A stretch of 64,000 bases of DNA from Lysinibacillus sp. SGAir0095 (GCF_005491425.1 NZ_CP028083.1:2976001-3040000), one strand, 5' to 3'. Counted from the stretch's first letter, positions 25,955 to 35,917 are shown. Made by a program: numbers and translations. The notes: generated from the sequence alone by a model not told the origin.

Positions 25955-26403
25955 TCAGCATTCTCCGGTAAAAATGCCGAAACCGGACCAAGATCGTTTT
26001 CTAAATAGCTCGTTACAAGTGGTGAGAACTGTTTAATCGCCTCTAAATTGTTTGTAAGCACACTTTGGACAAGTTCGTTGTCTACCTGAACAAATTCTCT
26101 TACTAACATTTTACGCAAGCCTACAACCTCTTTAAAAGGCTTTTCCATCTCAGTAGTAATCACTTTTTCATCCAGTAGTATATCAATAATATCTTCATAG
26201 CTGCCTGGGTCACGCATAATAAACCCATCGATGATTAAGTTCCCAACATCCATCAAGGCTTCCATTGTATTGTGACCAATACGTTGTAAAGCTAGAGCTG
26301 TAATATCATTTTGTAACCAATTCTCTTCTTTTTCAAAAATTGAAATTAACTCGTCCAGATGTTTTAAAGTTACTGAAATTTTATTACGATCTACAAAATA
26401 CAT
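25951..26403 (-). CDS. yutE: DUF86 (HepT-like fold) protein YutE
   Basis: 150 residues, all-helical, starting MYFVDRNKI as in B. subtilis YutE. LALQRIGHNTMEALMDVGNLIIDGFIMRDPG is conserved around 42-72 (quoted in part), with ENDLGPVSAF at the end. DUF86 includes HepT toxins, but no MntA partner is adjacent and the gene is in the conserved yut block, so a toxin role is not supported. The ATG at 26403 has a GGGGG site 8 nt upstream; an ATG at 26418 lacks one. Confidence 0.82.
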   Translation of the reverse strand: MYFVDRNKISVTLKHLDELISIFEKEENWLQNDITALALQRIGHNTMEALMDVGNLIIDGFIMRDPGSYEDIIDILLDEKVITTEMEKPFKEVVGLRKMLVREFVQVDNELVQSVLTNNLEAIKQFSPLVTSYLENDLGPVSAFLPENAE

Positions 26404-26489
26404 AAATGGTTCCCCCATTATTTAAAGTTGATAGTTATTTCTCTTATATAGTAACATATTCTATAGAATTGGAAGGAGTCCTATACAAT

Positions 26490-26756
26490 ATGGAGCGTTT
26501 TTTCTTATATGATGATGTAGAAGAGTCAAAAACAAGATTTGTCAGCTTTACTGGCAAAAAATTGCGATATGATTTAGCCATTATGCAATCCTCTCGTTTT
26601 TTTGGTAAAGTATTAGTTTTAGATATGCAAATGGGTCGCTTTGCCATCATTGGTCCTGATGATGTAGAAGAACCTGGCTACTTAGAGCATGTCTTCAATA
26701 AAACCGAAGAAGAAGCAGAGGATTTACGCGATTATTTAAACGAATTATTAGCATAG
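26490..26756 (+). CDS. DUF3055 family small protein
   Basis: 88 residues: MERFFLYDDVEESKTRFVSF, RYDLAIMQSSRFFGKVLVLDMQ, DDVEEPGYLEHVF and an acidic C-terminal helix. The RYD...FFGK...GR pattern fits DUF3055. Function unknown. ATG at 26490, with AAGGAG 11 nt upstream. Confidence 0.7.
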   Translation: MERFFLYDDVEESKTRFVSFTGKKLRYDLAIMQSSRFFGKVLVLDMQMGRFAIIGPDDVEEPGYLEHVFNKTEEEAEDLRDYLNELLA

Positions 26757-26800
26757 AAAAAGGACACTTGATGTAAATTCATCGAGTGTCCTTTTTTCTC
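26755..26800. terminator. Bidirectional terminator
   Basis: AAAAAGGACACTTGATG pairs with CATCGAGTGTCCTTTTT (one G-U), between the DUF3055 gene and the convergent MFS pump. Confidence 0.88.
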
Positions 26801-28246
26801 CTATTCAGGTTCAGTAACTTTTTTTGCTTGCACAGTTTTTTTCAAAGGGGTACAAACTGTGATAAATAAAGCAATTACCGCCAAAATCGTCATGAAATAA
26901 TATGCATCACTTGAAGCAAAAATGGAAGACAATGCATTAATTCCTTCAGTCGTACCTTGAGCAGTTAGATTTACTGCATAGTCTGTTTGTTTGGCTGTAT
27001 AAATTGTTACAATAACTGCTGTACCAATCGCCCCTGCAATTTGGCGAACAGTATTATTTACTGCAGTACCATGTGTAACTAGCTCTTTCGGTAAAGCATT
27101 CAGTCCTGCCGTATTCAATGGCATTGTTATAAAGCTCAAACCGATACGCAAGAAAATCGTACGAATCATTAAGAATGTAAAGGTTGTTGTTTCACTTAAA
27201 TCAGTGACAACCCACATTGAAGGTATGACAAAAAGTAAACCGATAATGAATAAGGGCTTTGCACCGTATCGGTCAAACAATTTCCCAGTAACTGGCGATA
27301 ACAACGCGTTGATAATGGCCCCAGGTAGCAATAATAGACCCGCATCAAATGCAGTAAATCCTCGACCATTTTGCAAATAGATTGGCAATAAAATCATATC
27401 CGCATATAACATCATTGTTACAATAATGTTAATAAGGGACGTCATCGTAAAAATTTTATTTTGAAACACACGTACATCTAAGAATGGATCATTTGCTCGT
27501 AGCTGACGAATCGTAAAGAACATTAACACGATTACCCCACCGATGATTTCACTCAATACCCATGCATCGTCCCAACCATGACCACCTGCATTACTAAATC
27601 CATATAATACGAGCCCAAATCCTATTGTTGAAAGAATCACACTGAATACATCCAGTTCCGTTTTTGCTCCTTCAGTTACATTAACTAAAAACTTCACTGC
27701 TAGCAGAATGACAATGAAAACAAGAGGAATTATGCCAATGAATAACCAACGCCATGACACATATTCAATTATGAAACCCGATAATGTAGGTGCAATGGCT
27801 GGTGCAAAAATCATTGCGATCCCTATCAGTCCCATTGCACTTCCTCGTTTTTCAGCCGGGAAGATAACCATGACGATACTCATCATCAAAGGCATAATTA
27901 TCCCTGCTCCAGCTGCTTGTATCATACGTCCCGTTAACAAAATTGAAAAATTAGGTGCAACAGCACAAAAAACTGATCCGATTAATAATAATAGCATCGA
28001 GCTAATAAATAACTGACGTGTTGAAAAACGCTTCATTAAAAAAGCCGTTACCGGAATTAATACCCCGTTAACGAGCATGAAACCTGTTGCCAACCATTGT
28101 ACAGTTGTCCCATTAACGCTGAACACATCCATAAATTTACTTAGGGCAACGTTTAAAATGGTTTGATTTAAAATGGAGATAAAACCTCCAAGTAATAACA
28201 CGAAAAGTAATACTTTCTTATTTATTTGTTGACTCATAGTTACCAA
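26801..28246 (-). CDS. DHA2 (EmrB/QacA) family multidrug MFS transporter
   Basis: 481 residues with 13-14 predicted membrane segments, starting KKVLLFVLLLGGFISILNQT. Motif C reads GRMIQAAGAGIIMPLM, and GLIGIAMIFAPAIAPTLSGF is typical of EmrB/LmrB pumps. It exports drugs or other toxic compounds using proton motive force; substrate unknown. It is divergent from a TetR regulator, which probably represses it. The start is TTG at 28246, with GGGAGG 4-5 nt upstream; the ATG nine nt further on is 13 nt from that site. Confidence 0.88.
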   Translation of the reverse strand: MVTMSQQINKKVLLFVLLLGGFISILNQTILNVALSKFMDVFSVNGTTVQWLATGFMLVNGVLIPVTAFLMKRFSTRQLFISSMLLLLIGSVFCAVAPNFSILLTGRMIQAAGAGIIMPLMMSIVMVIFPAEKRGSAMGLIGIAMIFAPAIAPTLSGFIIEYVSWRWLFIGIIPLVFIVILLAVKFLVNVTEGAKTELDVFSVILSTIGFGLVLYGFSNAGGHGWDDAWVLSEIIGGVIVLMFFTIRQLRANDPFLDVRVFQNKIFTMTSLINIIVTMMLYADMILLPIYLQNGRGFTAFDAGLLLLPGAIINALLSPVTGKLFDRYGAKPLFIIGLLFVIPSMWVVTDLSETTTFTFLMIRTIFLRIGLSFITMPLNTAGLNALPKELVTHGTAVNNTVRQIAGAIGTAVIVTIYTAKQTDYAVNLTAQGTTEGINALSSIFASSDAYYFMTILAVIALFITVCTPLKKTVQAKKVTEPE

Positions 28247-28260
28247 TAGACCTCCCTTTA

Positions 28261-28386
28261 CTTTATCAACACAGTGACGATAAAATGAATTTTAGCAACT
28301 TTTATATCAAGAAACCACCAACAGTTTTAAATAAACCGTCAACTATACAACACTTATTTAAAAATCGTTGATAAAGAACCGAGTTA
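28261..28386. promoter_or_regulatory. Divergent MFS / TetR control region with inverted repeat
   Basis: CTTTATCAAC at 28261-28270 and its exact complement GTTGATAAAG at 28377-28386 flank the divergent promoters, one close to each gene. They may be TetR half-sites or operators. Chance is possible for a 10-bp AT-rich repeat at this distance. Confidence 0.3.
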
Positions 28387-28408
28387 ATAGATAAAGGAAG
28401 GGTTTAAA

Positions 28409-28954
28409 ATGTCATCAAAAAAAGAAGATCCACGTGCCATTCGTTCTAAACGTTTATTGAAAGAAGCCGTTATATCTATATTAATGGAAACACAGAGCCT
28501 ACAGGAATTAACCGTTCAAAAAGTTACAGCAAGGGCTGAGTTAAATCGTGCCACATTCTACTTTCATTACTTAGATATGCGTGATTTGATGCGAAATGTT
28601 GTTTATGATATTTACGACGATCTGTCTATGAAATTATCACCATTGCTAGGTCTAGAGCGTGGAAATATGGAACACTTACTAACCTTTTTGGATTATTTTT
28701 ATGAACATCGAAAATACCTTGCAGTGTTATTTGAAGAAAAAGCGTTCCAAAGAAAACTACACAATTTTATAATGGAATTCGTTCAAGCTCGTCGAGATGC
28801 ACTAGCAATAGAGATGGATCGAGAAAACGTGTCAAAAGATATTATTGCTGCATCCATTCTTGGAATATTAATGTGGTGGATTCGTGATGGGAAAAATTAT
28901 AGTTCTGAATACATTGCACAGCAAATGTCTGTATGGATTTTAAATAGGACATGA
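28409..28954 (+). CDS. TetR family transcriptional regulator
   Basis: 181 residues. The N-terminal HTH is at about 13-60 (LLKEAVISILMETQSLQELTVQKVTARAEL in part, then NRATFYFHY in the recognition helix region). The C-terminal half is a TetR_C_7-type ligand domain. Divergent from the DHA2 pump, so most likely its local repressor. ATG at 28409 behind GGAAGGG. Confidence 0.9.
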   Translation: MSSKKEDPRAIRSKRLLKEAVISILMETQSLQELTVQKVTARAELNRATFYFHYLDMRDLMRNVVYDIYDDLSMKLSPLLGLERGNMEHLLTFLDYFYEHRKYLAVLFEEKAFQRKLHNFIMEFVQARRDALAIEMDRENVSKDIIAASILGILMWWIRDGKNYSSEYIAQQMSVWILNRT

Positions 28955-28969
28955 CCTTCTCAACTGAAA

Positions 28970-29008
28970 GAAAACCACCGCGATCAGTTAATCGCGGTGG
29001 TTTTCTTT
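28970..29008. terminator. Intrinsic terminator after TetR gene
   Basis: AAAACCACCGCGAT and ATCGCGGTGGTTTT form a perfect 14-bp stem followed by CTTT. Confidence 0.88.
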
Positions 29009-29052
29009 AGTTATCTCTGTATTTCAAAAAATACAATGAGTAGTTAACAAAA

Positions 29053-29403
29053 TCAGTTTTCAACTTCCTCTGGAATATCTGGAACAGCTACTGCAACAGA
29101 ATTAGATGACGACTCTAAATGTCTTGGCGCTTTTCCTGTTTTTCTTAAGATAAAGTAGGCACAGCCGAAGTTACAATACTCGTATAAATAATCTTCAAAA
29201 GTACTTATTCTCGTATCAAAGGTTGCTTTTTGATTTTTGTCTTCAAAAAAACCTTTTAAACGAAGCTGACCATATCCCCAATCGCCAACGATATAATCAT
29301 ATTTATTTAGGATATCAGAATATCTCGCTAAGAAAGCATCCTCTTTGAAACCCTCTCGGACATTTTCGATAATTTCATAAGTGTATCCTTCTGCTATAAT
29401 CAT
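29053..29403 (-). CDS. yutD: YutD family protein (DUF1027)
   Basis: 116 residues starting MIIAEGYTYEIIENV. KYDYIVGDWGYGQLRLKGF and YLYEYCNFGCAYFILRK are the conserved DUF1027/YutD blocks. Function unknown. Downstream of lipA by 40 nt on the same strand, as in related genomes. The ATG at 29403 has a GGGGG site 8 nt upstream, and the longer frame overlapping lipA has no start signal. Confidence 0.87.
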   Translation of the reverse strand: MIIAEGYTYEIIENVREGFKEDAFLARYSDILNKYDYIVGDWGYGQLRLKGFFEDKNQKATFDTRISTFEDYLYEYCNFGCAYFILRKTGKAPRHLESSSNSVAVAVPDIPEEVEN

Positions 29404-29443
29404 CGAAATTCCCCCTATCTTTAAATCCTGTAAATTATTAGAT

Positions 29444-30364
29444 TTATACTTCTTCTGCTTGTAATTGTCTTGCTTTAGTTGCCTCATTTACCTGCTCGTC
29501 CGCATGATAGCTACTACGAACTAATGGACCAGCTTGACAATGTTTGAAACCTTTTTCCATCGCAATATTACGAAGTTTTCCAAATTCTATTGGCGTATAG
29601 TATTTTTTAACAGGTAAATGTTTTTTCGATGGTTGTAGATATTGACCAATAGTCATGATATCCACATTGTTTGCTCTTAGATCATCCATAACTTCTATGA
29701 TTTCATCCCATTCTTCACCTAAGCCAATCATAAGAGAAGATTTCGTTGGGATGTCTGGTTGCATTTCTTTTGCTCTTCTTAAGAATTCAAGTGAACGATC
29801 ATATTTTGCACGCGCACGAACCCTTGGAGTTAGTCGACGAACCGTTTCGATATTATGGTTTAGAATATCTGGTCTTGCATCCATTAACAACTTTAAGTTT
29901 TCTTCCAATCCACCTAAATCAGAAGGAAGTACTTCGACAGAAGTTTGAGGTGTCTTACGTCGAATTGCTCGAACCGTTTCAGCTAATACGCCGGCTCCAC
30001 CATCTTTCAGGTCATCACGAGCAACCATTGTTATGACAACATGTTTTAAGTTCATTATTTCAACAGAATCTGCAACACGTTCTGGCTCAGCTAAATCCAA
30101 TTCATTTGGTAGACCTGTCTTAACCGCACAAAAACGACATGCACGGGTACAAACATCTCCAAGAATCATCATAGTCGCTGTTCTTCTTTCACCCCAGCAT
30201 TCATGAATATTTGGACAACGTGCTTCCTCGCAAACTGTGTGCAAGTTCTTCTCACGCATTAGTTTCTTTAAGCCTTTATATTCATCGTTCGTATTGAGTT
30301 TTATTTTTAACCATTCGGGTTTTCGTAGGATTTGCTCTTTCTCGTTAGCAGGTTTACTTGTCAT
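29444..30364 (-). CDS. lipA: Lipoyl synthase (radical SAM)
   Basis: 306 residues. It inserts two sulfurs into protein-bound octanoyl groups. The radical-SAM motif CX3CX2C is CTRACRFC (about 81-88) and the auxiliary cluster motif is [12 protein letters not shown] (about 44-55). The C-terminal RSSYHA supplies the serine ligand of the auxiliary cluster. It needs [4Fe-4S] clusters, which the suf, nfu and yutM genes in this window would provide. ATG at 30364. Confidence 0.96.
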   Translation of the reverse strand: MTSKPANEKEQILRKPEWLKIKLNTNDEYKGLKKLMREKNLHTVCEEARCPNIHECWGERRTATMMILGDVCTRACRFCAVKTGLPNELDLAEPERVADSVEIMNLKHVVITMVARDDLKDGGAGVLAETVRAIRRKTPQTSVEVLPSDLGGLEENLKLLMDARPDILNHNIETVRRLTPRVRARAKYDRSLEFLRRAKEMQPDIPTKSSLMIGLGEEWDEIIEVMDDLRANNVDIMTIGQYLQPSKKHLPVKKYYTPIEFGKLRNIAMEKGFKHCQAGPLVRSSYHADEQVNEATKARQLQAEEV

Positions 30365-30583
30365 TACTATTCATCCCCTATCAATAATAGAAAGCTTTGC
30401 TTATCTAAAAGAACTATAGTGATAAGCCTTCGTTGCACTTTGCAAGACTAGGAAAGTTCTATACTTTCTAATCTGCTAAACAAAAATATACATACTGATG
30501 TCAATGTAACACATTATCTCAATCGAAAACAACTAACTTTCGCTAAGTTTAATGAGAAAAGACTTATCATGTGCAGTTTCCCG

Positions 30584-31375
30584 CTAATTTGAAGGGACTG
30601 GTACCTCAATGGAAGGCTGTGCTCCATCCCCACCATTTGTATAAATGTGAGGGACCTGGCCACGAACCAAGCCGATTGCAACTGGAATTGTTTGCTCTAC
30701 TGTAGATTGTTGGCTGGCAAATGGAATAATAATTTGAACATTCACCTGCAGATCAATATTTACTTCCACTAGTGCATTATTTATCCCGAACTCTTTAAAG
30801 GATGTAGAAACGTTACTCGCAACATTTCCAATGATATGAAAACGAATTGGAATTCTAGGACCTAGATTTCCTAGTAGTGGGAGGTTAAGGGCTTGGGCAA
30901 CCGGTACAAAAAAAACAATCCCATCCCCTTTTTGAATTTCACTTACATCATATTCCACATTTTCAAGATCTGGTAATTGGGATAAATCTCCCTGTTCCGC
31001 TAATTCTAAATGTTCCTTAACTAACGCGGTTGTTTCGGCTCGAACTTGATTGATAATTTCTGTATTAAATTTTGTCGTCACCATATAGTCTGACTCGGAA
31101 GGTAAGTCCTCTATTATTTCATTTACATCTAATACGCTTGATGTTCTCGAATTAATGGCTTTACTTACGACATGAGCTGCAATTTTATTCGTTTGTACTT
31201 CTGCATAATCAACATACGTTGGCATTAACCGAGCATTCAATATGTATAGGAATGCAAAAATCCCAATGGCAAAACTAACCGCGAACAGCACAAACCGATT
31301 GGACAATCTGCGCTTTTTAAAATTCTGTTTCTTCCCTACAGATAACATCATTCTCTTTGGTCGTCGAGAAAACAA
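30584..31375 (-). CDS. yunB: Sporulation protein YunB
   Basis: 263 residues with a basic N-terminus, one membrane segment at about 28-46 (FVLFAVSFAIGIFAFLYIL) and an extracytoplasmic domain. Conserved YunB features are INSRTSSVLDVNE, GDGIVFFVPVAQALNLPLL and the repeated NVQIIIPFAS. It is needed for normal sporulation in B. subtilis. The start is TTG at 31375 with GGAGGAG 5 nt upstream; this site sits at the foot of a CTCCTG / CAGGAG hairpin (31384-31409) that could hide it. Confidence 0.88.
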   Translation of the reverse strand: MFSRRPKRMMLSVGKKQNFKKRRLSNRFVLFAVSFAIGIFAFLYILNARLMPTYVDYAEVQTNKIAAHVVSKAINSRTSSVLDVNEIIEDLPSESDYMVTTKFNTEIINQVRAETTALVKEHLELAEQGDLSQLPDLENVEYDVSEIQKGDGIVFFVPVAQALNLPLLGNLGPRIPIRFHIIGNVASNVSTSFKEFGINNALVEVNIDLQVNVQIIIPFASQQSTVEQTIPVAIGLVRGQVPHIYTNGGDGAQPSIEVPVPSN

Positions 31376-31416
31376 AAAATCTCCTCCTGCTCCAATTTAT
31401 GAACAGGAGAAGATAA

Positions 31417-32520
31417 CTATTCAACTTCCAATATATATTCCGTTTCAACTTTTTCAATTGCTATATTGGGTTCTTCAATCAAATTAAGTTGATATGTAGT
31501 ATTTAATAATTGATTATTTTCTTCAAAAATGCGCAAACAAGGTAACGCTGCATCATCATCGTTTTGCTTCGAAACAACTCCACGTCGCCCATCAGATAAT
31601 AGTAAAATGCTTCCGTTTGGATAATGGACAACACTCTTTTTCAATGCGTCGACTACTTTGGCATCAAACATCGTCCCTCTCCCCGCCTCGATAATTTCGA
31701 TTCCTTGAGAAGGAATCATTTTTTTTCGATATACTCGATTTGAAGTAACGGCGTCAAATACATCAGCAACTGCAATGACTTTCGCAAATGGATGGATTTC
31801 ATAATCTACTAGTGCTCTCGGGTAGCCACTACCATCAATTCTTTCATGATGCTGGAATGCACAATGAGCAACGAGTAACGATACAGTATGTAAATTTCTT
31901 AAAATATCAAATCCTGATCGTGCATGCTGTTTCATCGTTTCAAATTCTTCGTTTGTTAAACGACCTGGTTTAAATAAAATCTCTGAAGGTGTCACCATTT
32001 TACCTACATCATGCAAGATGGCACCAATTCCGATTGTTCTTAAGTCACTCTCTGAATAGCCCATTTCTTTTGCGATCGCAAGTGAATAAAGTGTCACTTG
32101 AAATGAATGTTGGTAAATATAATCGTCGTACAGCAATGTGTCTGACAAGATCATTAAAATTTCTTCATTATTAAGAATGGAATCTAGTAAATTATCCACA
32201 AGATTTCCAATTTCTTTTGTTTGTTTTTCGATGACCAGCGATGCGGATTTTTGATCTAAACCCTTTATTTTATTGAAGGCGTTGGTAATTTGTTTGATAG
32301 CTTTTTTTCGAACAGCTATAGGGACTGTTTCTTCAATTTCAATCCCTTGCGATATTTTGTCTTCAATATACACATATTGAATGTCTAACTGTTTTAATCT
32401 ACTAATAAGTCCATCTGTAACAACGACATCCTTTTGAATTAGAGGAAGCCCTGCCTCATTCAAAATTTGTCTACCGATTACCATTCCTGTTTTAAGCACA
32501 TTGATTGATATTAAACGCAT
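31417..32520 (-). CDS. HD-GYP domain phosphodiesterase-like protein
   Basis: 367 residues. An N-terminal DUF3391-like/linker region (MRLISINVLKTGMVIGRQI) precedes an HD-GYP domain at about 125-300. The metal site HD is in ILHDVGK (about 169), followed by HCAFQHHERIDGSGYP with the GYP element, and VADVFDAVTSNRVYR. HD-GYP proteins hydrolyse cyclic dinucleotides such as c-di-GMP. No receiver or other sensor domain is present. It lies upstream of yunB on the same strand. Confidence 0.9.
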   Translation of the reverse strand: MRLISINVLKTGMVIGRQILNEAGLPLIQKDVVVTDGLISRLKQLDIQYVYIEDKISQGIEIEETVPIAVRKKAIKQITNAFNKIKGLDQKSASLVIEKQTKEIGNLVDNLLDSILNNEEILMILSDTLLYDDYIYQHSFQVTLYSLAIAKEMGYSESDLRTIGIGAILHDVGKMVTPSEILFKPGRLTNEEFETMKQHARSGFDILRNLHTVSLLVAHCAFQHHERIDGSGYPRALVDYEIHPFAKVIAVADVFDAVTSNRVYRKKMIPSQGIEIIEAGRGTMFDAKVVDALKKSVVHYPNGSILLLSDGRRGVVSKQNDDDAALPCLRIFEENNQLLNTTYQLNLIEEPNIAIEKVETEYILEVE

Positions 32521-32577
32521 TCATTTTTACCTCAATTCCTGTGTTTGAAAGTACATTCTAACGATAATTATAATGAA

Positions 32578-33939
32578 TTAAACTAACCTTTTACCATATT
32601 CAATTAAGATATCTCTTAAGAATAAAGGCAAAAAATATTTTTTCTTAGCATATTTAAAATTGGGAAAGAAATATCCAAAAGTAAACATATCCAACGTGGC
32701 TAGTTTATAATTTTTCTCTATATCTACAACTTCATTATTTACAAGAAGCTCTCTCTGTTTATTCATTGAAAATTCATAAGTGAGCATTTTACCGAAAATG
32801 GACCCTCTAAATCCTAGCCCCTTTAACTCTAATAGTGGCCATTTTTCATTTTGGGCTTGTAGATAAACTTCTTTTAATTCTTTTCCTGATAATTCAATAA
32901 CACATATATTTATCGGATGAGGTAAGATTTTATGAATATCATAATTGGTAATTGTTCCTTTTTTAAGACAATCCAGAAAAATCCCTGCATTGAACATAGT
33001 ACAGTCGGCTTTCGTAAAATCAAGTACAGCCTCAGCAAAAAACTTGGCTAGCTGTGAATAATGAAACCATTCTTTATTATAGTTTTTATTCGTTTGGAAA
33101 ATTGGTGTTTGCAAGAGCTGCTTTCCTTGTTCAGTGAGTTTTGCCTGGAATAATGCTTCTCCTTCTGTTTCTGGTAGGATGGCATTTTCTATAACCTCTT
33201 CCTTTTTCTTTAGTAAAGTTCTAGTAGTATGATCAAATTGAAGGGTCAAATGACCTGTATACATCCCAAATTTGCCGCAACCTGTTAACAATACGTTATT
33301 AACTACTTTTCCTTCTTCCAACAAATGATGTGTATGTGATCCGAAAATGACATCTATACTGGGACACTCATCTGCTAGTAATTCATCTTCTGAGAGTCCT
33401 AGGTGGGACAAGCATACGAGTATATCTACCTGTTCTTTTAATAGATTTGCCGAGTGTACTAGTGCTTCACGTGGCTCAGTAATATGCCAGTTTAACTCTT
33501 TATAAAAGACATCAAAAAAAGCGGTTGCTCCAATAACTCCAATCTTTGTTCCATATTTAGTTTGTAAAATAGTATGAGGTTTTAGCCATTCGGGTCTACT
33601 TCCTGTCATGGGCTCGATATTTCCGACAACCACCTCGAAATTTGCCTCATTATAGAGCTCATGTAATTCTTCATAGGCTAAAGTAATTCCCTCATTATTG
33701 CCTATCGTAACTACATCATATTCGGCATCGTTTAATAATCGGACATTGCCTTTACCAAGAGTGGCTTCTGAATATATATTAGATCGGTCGAGATGATCGC
33801 CAATATCAAATAAAAAGCTTGGCTCCCCTGCTCTTGAAAATTCCAAACGTTGGGTTTTAATAAACTCCTGCATTCTTTGCCAATATTCGAAATGGCTATG
33901 TATATCATTGGTGTGGAAAATATGAATTGTCTCAAGCAA
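32578..33939 (-). CDS. yunD: Metallophosphatase / 5'-nucleotidase-like protein YunD
   Basis: 453 residues. The calcineurin-like N-terminal domain has HTNDIHSH (about 9), FDIGDHLDR, IGNNEG (in place of GNHD) and SHLGL, then GSHTHH (about 207). A C-terminal 5'-nucleotidase domain follows. It has no signal peptide, so it is probably cytoplasmic, as for B. subtilis YunD. The TTG at 33939 is preferred over the GTG at 33948 because AGGAGGTGATC, a near-perfect anti-16S match, precedes it at 8 nt and overlaps the GTG. Confidence 0.85.
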   Translation of the reverse strand: MLETIHIFHTNDIHSHFEYWQRMQEFIKTQRLEFSRAGEPSFLFDIGDHLDRSNIYSEATLGKGNVRLLNDAEYDVVTIGNNEGITLAYEELHELYNEANFEVVVGNIEPMTGSRPEWLKPHTILQTKYGTKIGVIGATAFFDVFYKELNWHITEPREALVHSANLLKEQVDILVCLSHLGLSEDELLADECPSIDVIFGSHTHHLLEEGKVVNNVLLTGCGKFGMYTGHLTLQFDHTTRTLLKKKEEVIENAILPETEGEALFQAKLTEQGKQLLQTPIFQTNKNYNKEWFHYSQLAKFFAEAVLDFTKADCTMFNAGIFLDCLKKGTITNYDIHKILPHPINICVIELSGKELKEVYLQAQNEKWPLLELKGLGFRGSIFGKMLTYEFSMNKQRELLVNNEVVDIEKNYKLATLDMFTFGYFFPNFKYAKKKYFLPLFLRDILIEYGKRLV

Positions 33940-34001
33940 ACAGATCACCTCCTAAAAAATACTATTATACGCTTTCCTAGTTAACCAAAATTCGCAGCAA
34001 G

Positions 34002-34823
34002 TTAAAGCAGTCCCTCTATGATGGAGCGGATACCTATTAAGAACATAACAATTTGTAATACTAGGACAATTGTTTTTGACTGCATTCGTTTATTTAAAGC
34101 TGCACCAACTTTTGCCCCAATGTATGCACCTACAATAACTGGGATGGTATAGATCCAAGGTACATTCCCTAAATATATATGGCTTGCAGAATTGACGATT
34201 GAGGATAAAAACACATTGAACATGGATGTTGCAACTGCGATATGCGGTGGAAACAAGAATAATAAGACCATTGCGGGTACAAGTAATGAACCTCCGCCAA
34301 TGCCAAATAGCCCAGACACCATACCTACTACAAAGGTAAACAAAACTGCAAACCAAATTGGATAGCCATAAACAAACTCATTTCCCTCTTGATCGATAAA
34401 TTGCGTATTCTTTCCATGTTCAACAAACCATTGAATCGGTCTTAATTTATCTCGAATAAATAATAATATTGATAAAAGCACTAGAAATATCCCAAAATAT
34501 AAGTTAAATGAAGGCAAATCTAAGCCTTTGTTTAACCATGCACCTACCATAGTACCTGGGATACTGCCTATGAAAAAGATAAAGCCACTTTTAAAATCGA
34601 CTTGTTTATTTTTCATATAGGAGAGTGTTGAAGAAAGTCCTATAAAGATCATCATCACAACAGATAATCCAACTACACTTTGTGGCGTTATCTCTGGAAA
34701 ATAACCAAGATTAATGCCGACGAACAATGTCGCGGGGATTAAAATAACCCCACCGCCCAACCCTACAAGGGAACCTAATATACCTGATGCTAAGGCAATG
34801 ATTGCCAGTAATACATACTCCAT
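34002..34823 (-). CDS. yunE: TauE/SafE family membrane permease (YunE)
   Basis: 273 residues with about eight membrane segments. Two repeated motifs, GSLVGLGGGVILIPA (about 18) and GLFGIGGGSLLVPAMVL (about 170), are typical of TauE/SafE exporters of sulfite or sulfoacetate. The substrate is not known. Coupled to yunF by a TGATG overlap. ATG at 34823 with AAGGAGAG 7 nt upstream. Confidence 0.88.
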   Translation of the reverse strand: MEYVLLAIIALASGILGSLVGLGGGVILIPATLFVGINLGYFPEITPQSVVGLSVVMMIFIGLSSTLSYMKNKQVDFKSGFIFFIGSIPGTMVGAWLNKGLDLPSFNLYFGIFLVLLSILLFIRDKLRPIQWFVEHGKNTQFIDQEGNEFVYGYPIWFAVLFTFVVGMVSGLFGIGGGSLLVPAMVLLFLFPPHIAVATSMFNVFLSSIVNSASHIYLGNVPWIYTIPVIVGAYIGAKVGAALNKRMQSKTIVLVLQIVMFLIGIRSIIEGLL

Positions 34824-35680
34824 CAAAACTCTCCTTCAAAGAAATCGAGCTGCTTTGGGGAAAGTCCATCAAAGTCAAGGTCTAACATTCGTTGTAAGGC
34901 TTTCGCATTATCTGCTGCATGATGCCCCGAATTATTATTAAAAAGGACATATACCTCCTTACAAAGCTGCTCTAAATTTCGAATTTTATTTGCCATATCT
35001 GTTAGCTCTTCTTTGTTATAGTCATACAGAAATCGTACCTCTCTCCAATTTTCCGTAGATCCTGAATTACGCCATCCATATACGTTTCTACCATGTATTC
35101 TAACTAGAGACTTGTCATGTGTTGCTTCTGCGACAAAGGGGACCGAACCTACGCCGGCTTGAGGTTCATCACAAACAGTGTGTATGAATCCAAGGTCTCT
35201 TAGGAATTGAATGGTTTCATGCTTTCTTTCCTCGCTATACCAAGTTCTGTTTCGAAATTCAATTGCAATTGGAAAGTCTTCAAGCTGCTGTTTAACATAA
35301 CGGATATAGTTTACATTTTTCACCGAGCAATCAAACCAAGGTGGAAACTGTACTAATATCATCGCCAATTTATTGGCATTTTGAAAAGCACGCGCACATT
35401 GTCGGAAGGCATCAAACATTTCACTGCGTGTTTCATAAGGATTGTCATCTCTTAAATGCCCTGTCATCCCTTGATAGGTTTTTACAATAAATCGAAAGGA
35501 ATCCGGTGTTTCATTGACCCATTTTTCAATATTTTGCAGGGATGGAATGGCATAAAAAGATGTATCTAGCTCAACTATTGGAAAGTGGCTACTATAATCA
35601 AAAAGCTTATCGCGCCGAGTTGAATTTGTACGATAAATAGAAGGATGATCTCCCCATCCTGTTAAACCAATTTTTATCAT
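34823..35680 (-). CDS. yunF: DUF72 family protein (YunF)
   Basis: 285 residues with a TIM-barrel-like DUF72 fold: IGLTGWGDHPSIY at the start, FPIVELDTSFYAIPS, LVQFPPWFDC, IAIEFRNRTWYSEE, RIHGRN and VLFNNNSGHHAADNAK. Function unknown. The first gene of the yunF-yunE pair, matching the B. subtilis order. Confidence 0.88.
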   Translation of the reverse strand: MIKIGLTGWGDHPSIYRTNSTRRDKLFDYSSHFPIVELDTSFYAIPSLQNIEKWVNETPDSFRFIVKTYQGMTGHLRDDNPYETRSEMFDAFRQCARAFQNANKLAMILVQFPPWFDCSVKNVNYIRYVKQQLEDFPIAIEFRNRTWYSEERKHETIQFLRDLGFIHTVCDEPQAGVGSVPFVAEATHDKSLVRIHGRNVYGWRNSGSTENWREVRFLYDYNKEELTDMANKIRNLEQLCKEVYVLFNNNSGHHAADNAKALQRMLDLDFDGLSPKQLDFFEGEF

Positions 35681-35840
35681 ATTCTATTCCTCTATTTTAC
35701 CTTATTTTCATTTTCTTTATGTATTATCCATGTATTCTCTAATTAAAGTATAAACGATTTAACTTAGAAAATCACAGCTCAACCAATAGTGAAAAAAATC
35801 CTTTTGCTTATTGCGAAAGTTAAAAAATGTACCTTCTTTA

Positions 35841-35888
35841 TAAAAAAAAGTTCGATTACGCGAAGGGGCGTTAACCGAACTTTTTTTA
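35841..35888 (-). terminator. Terminator ending the ssu operon
   Basis: On the minus strand AAAAAGTTCGGTTAACGC pairs with GCGTAATCGAACTTTTTTTT (small mismatch in the middle). It lies 30 nt past the yezD stop. Confidence 0.85.
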
Positions 35889-35917
35889 AAATTACCTATT
35901 TTAATTAGACCGGAATC

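Noticed and set aside
25951-26403. HepT toxin of a HepT/MntA system
   Set aside because: DUF86 fold only; no nucleotidyltransferase partner is adjacent, and the gene is part of the conserved yutE-yutF operon.
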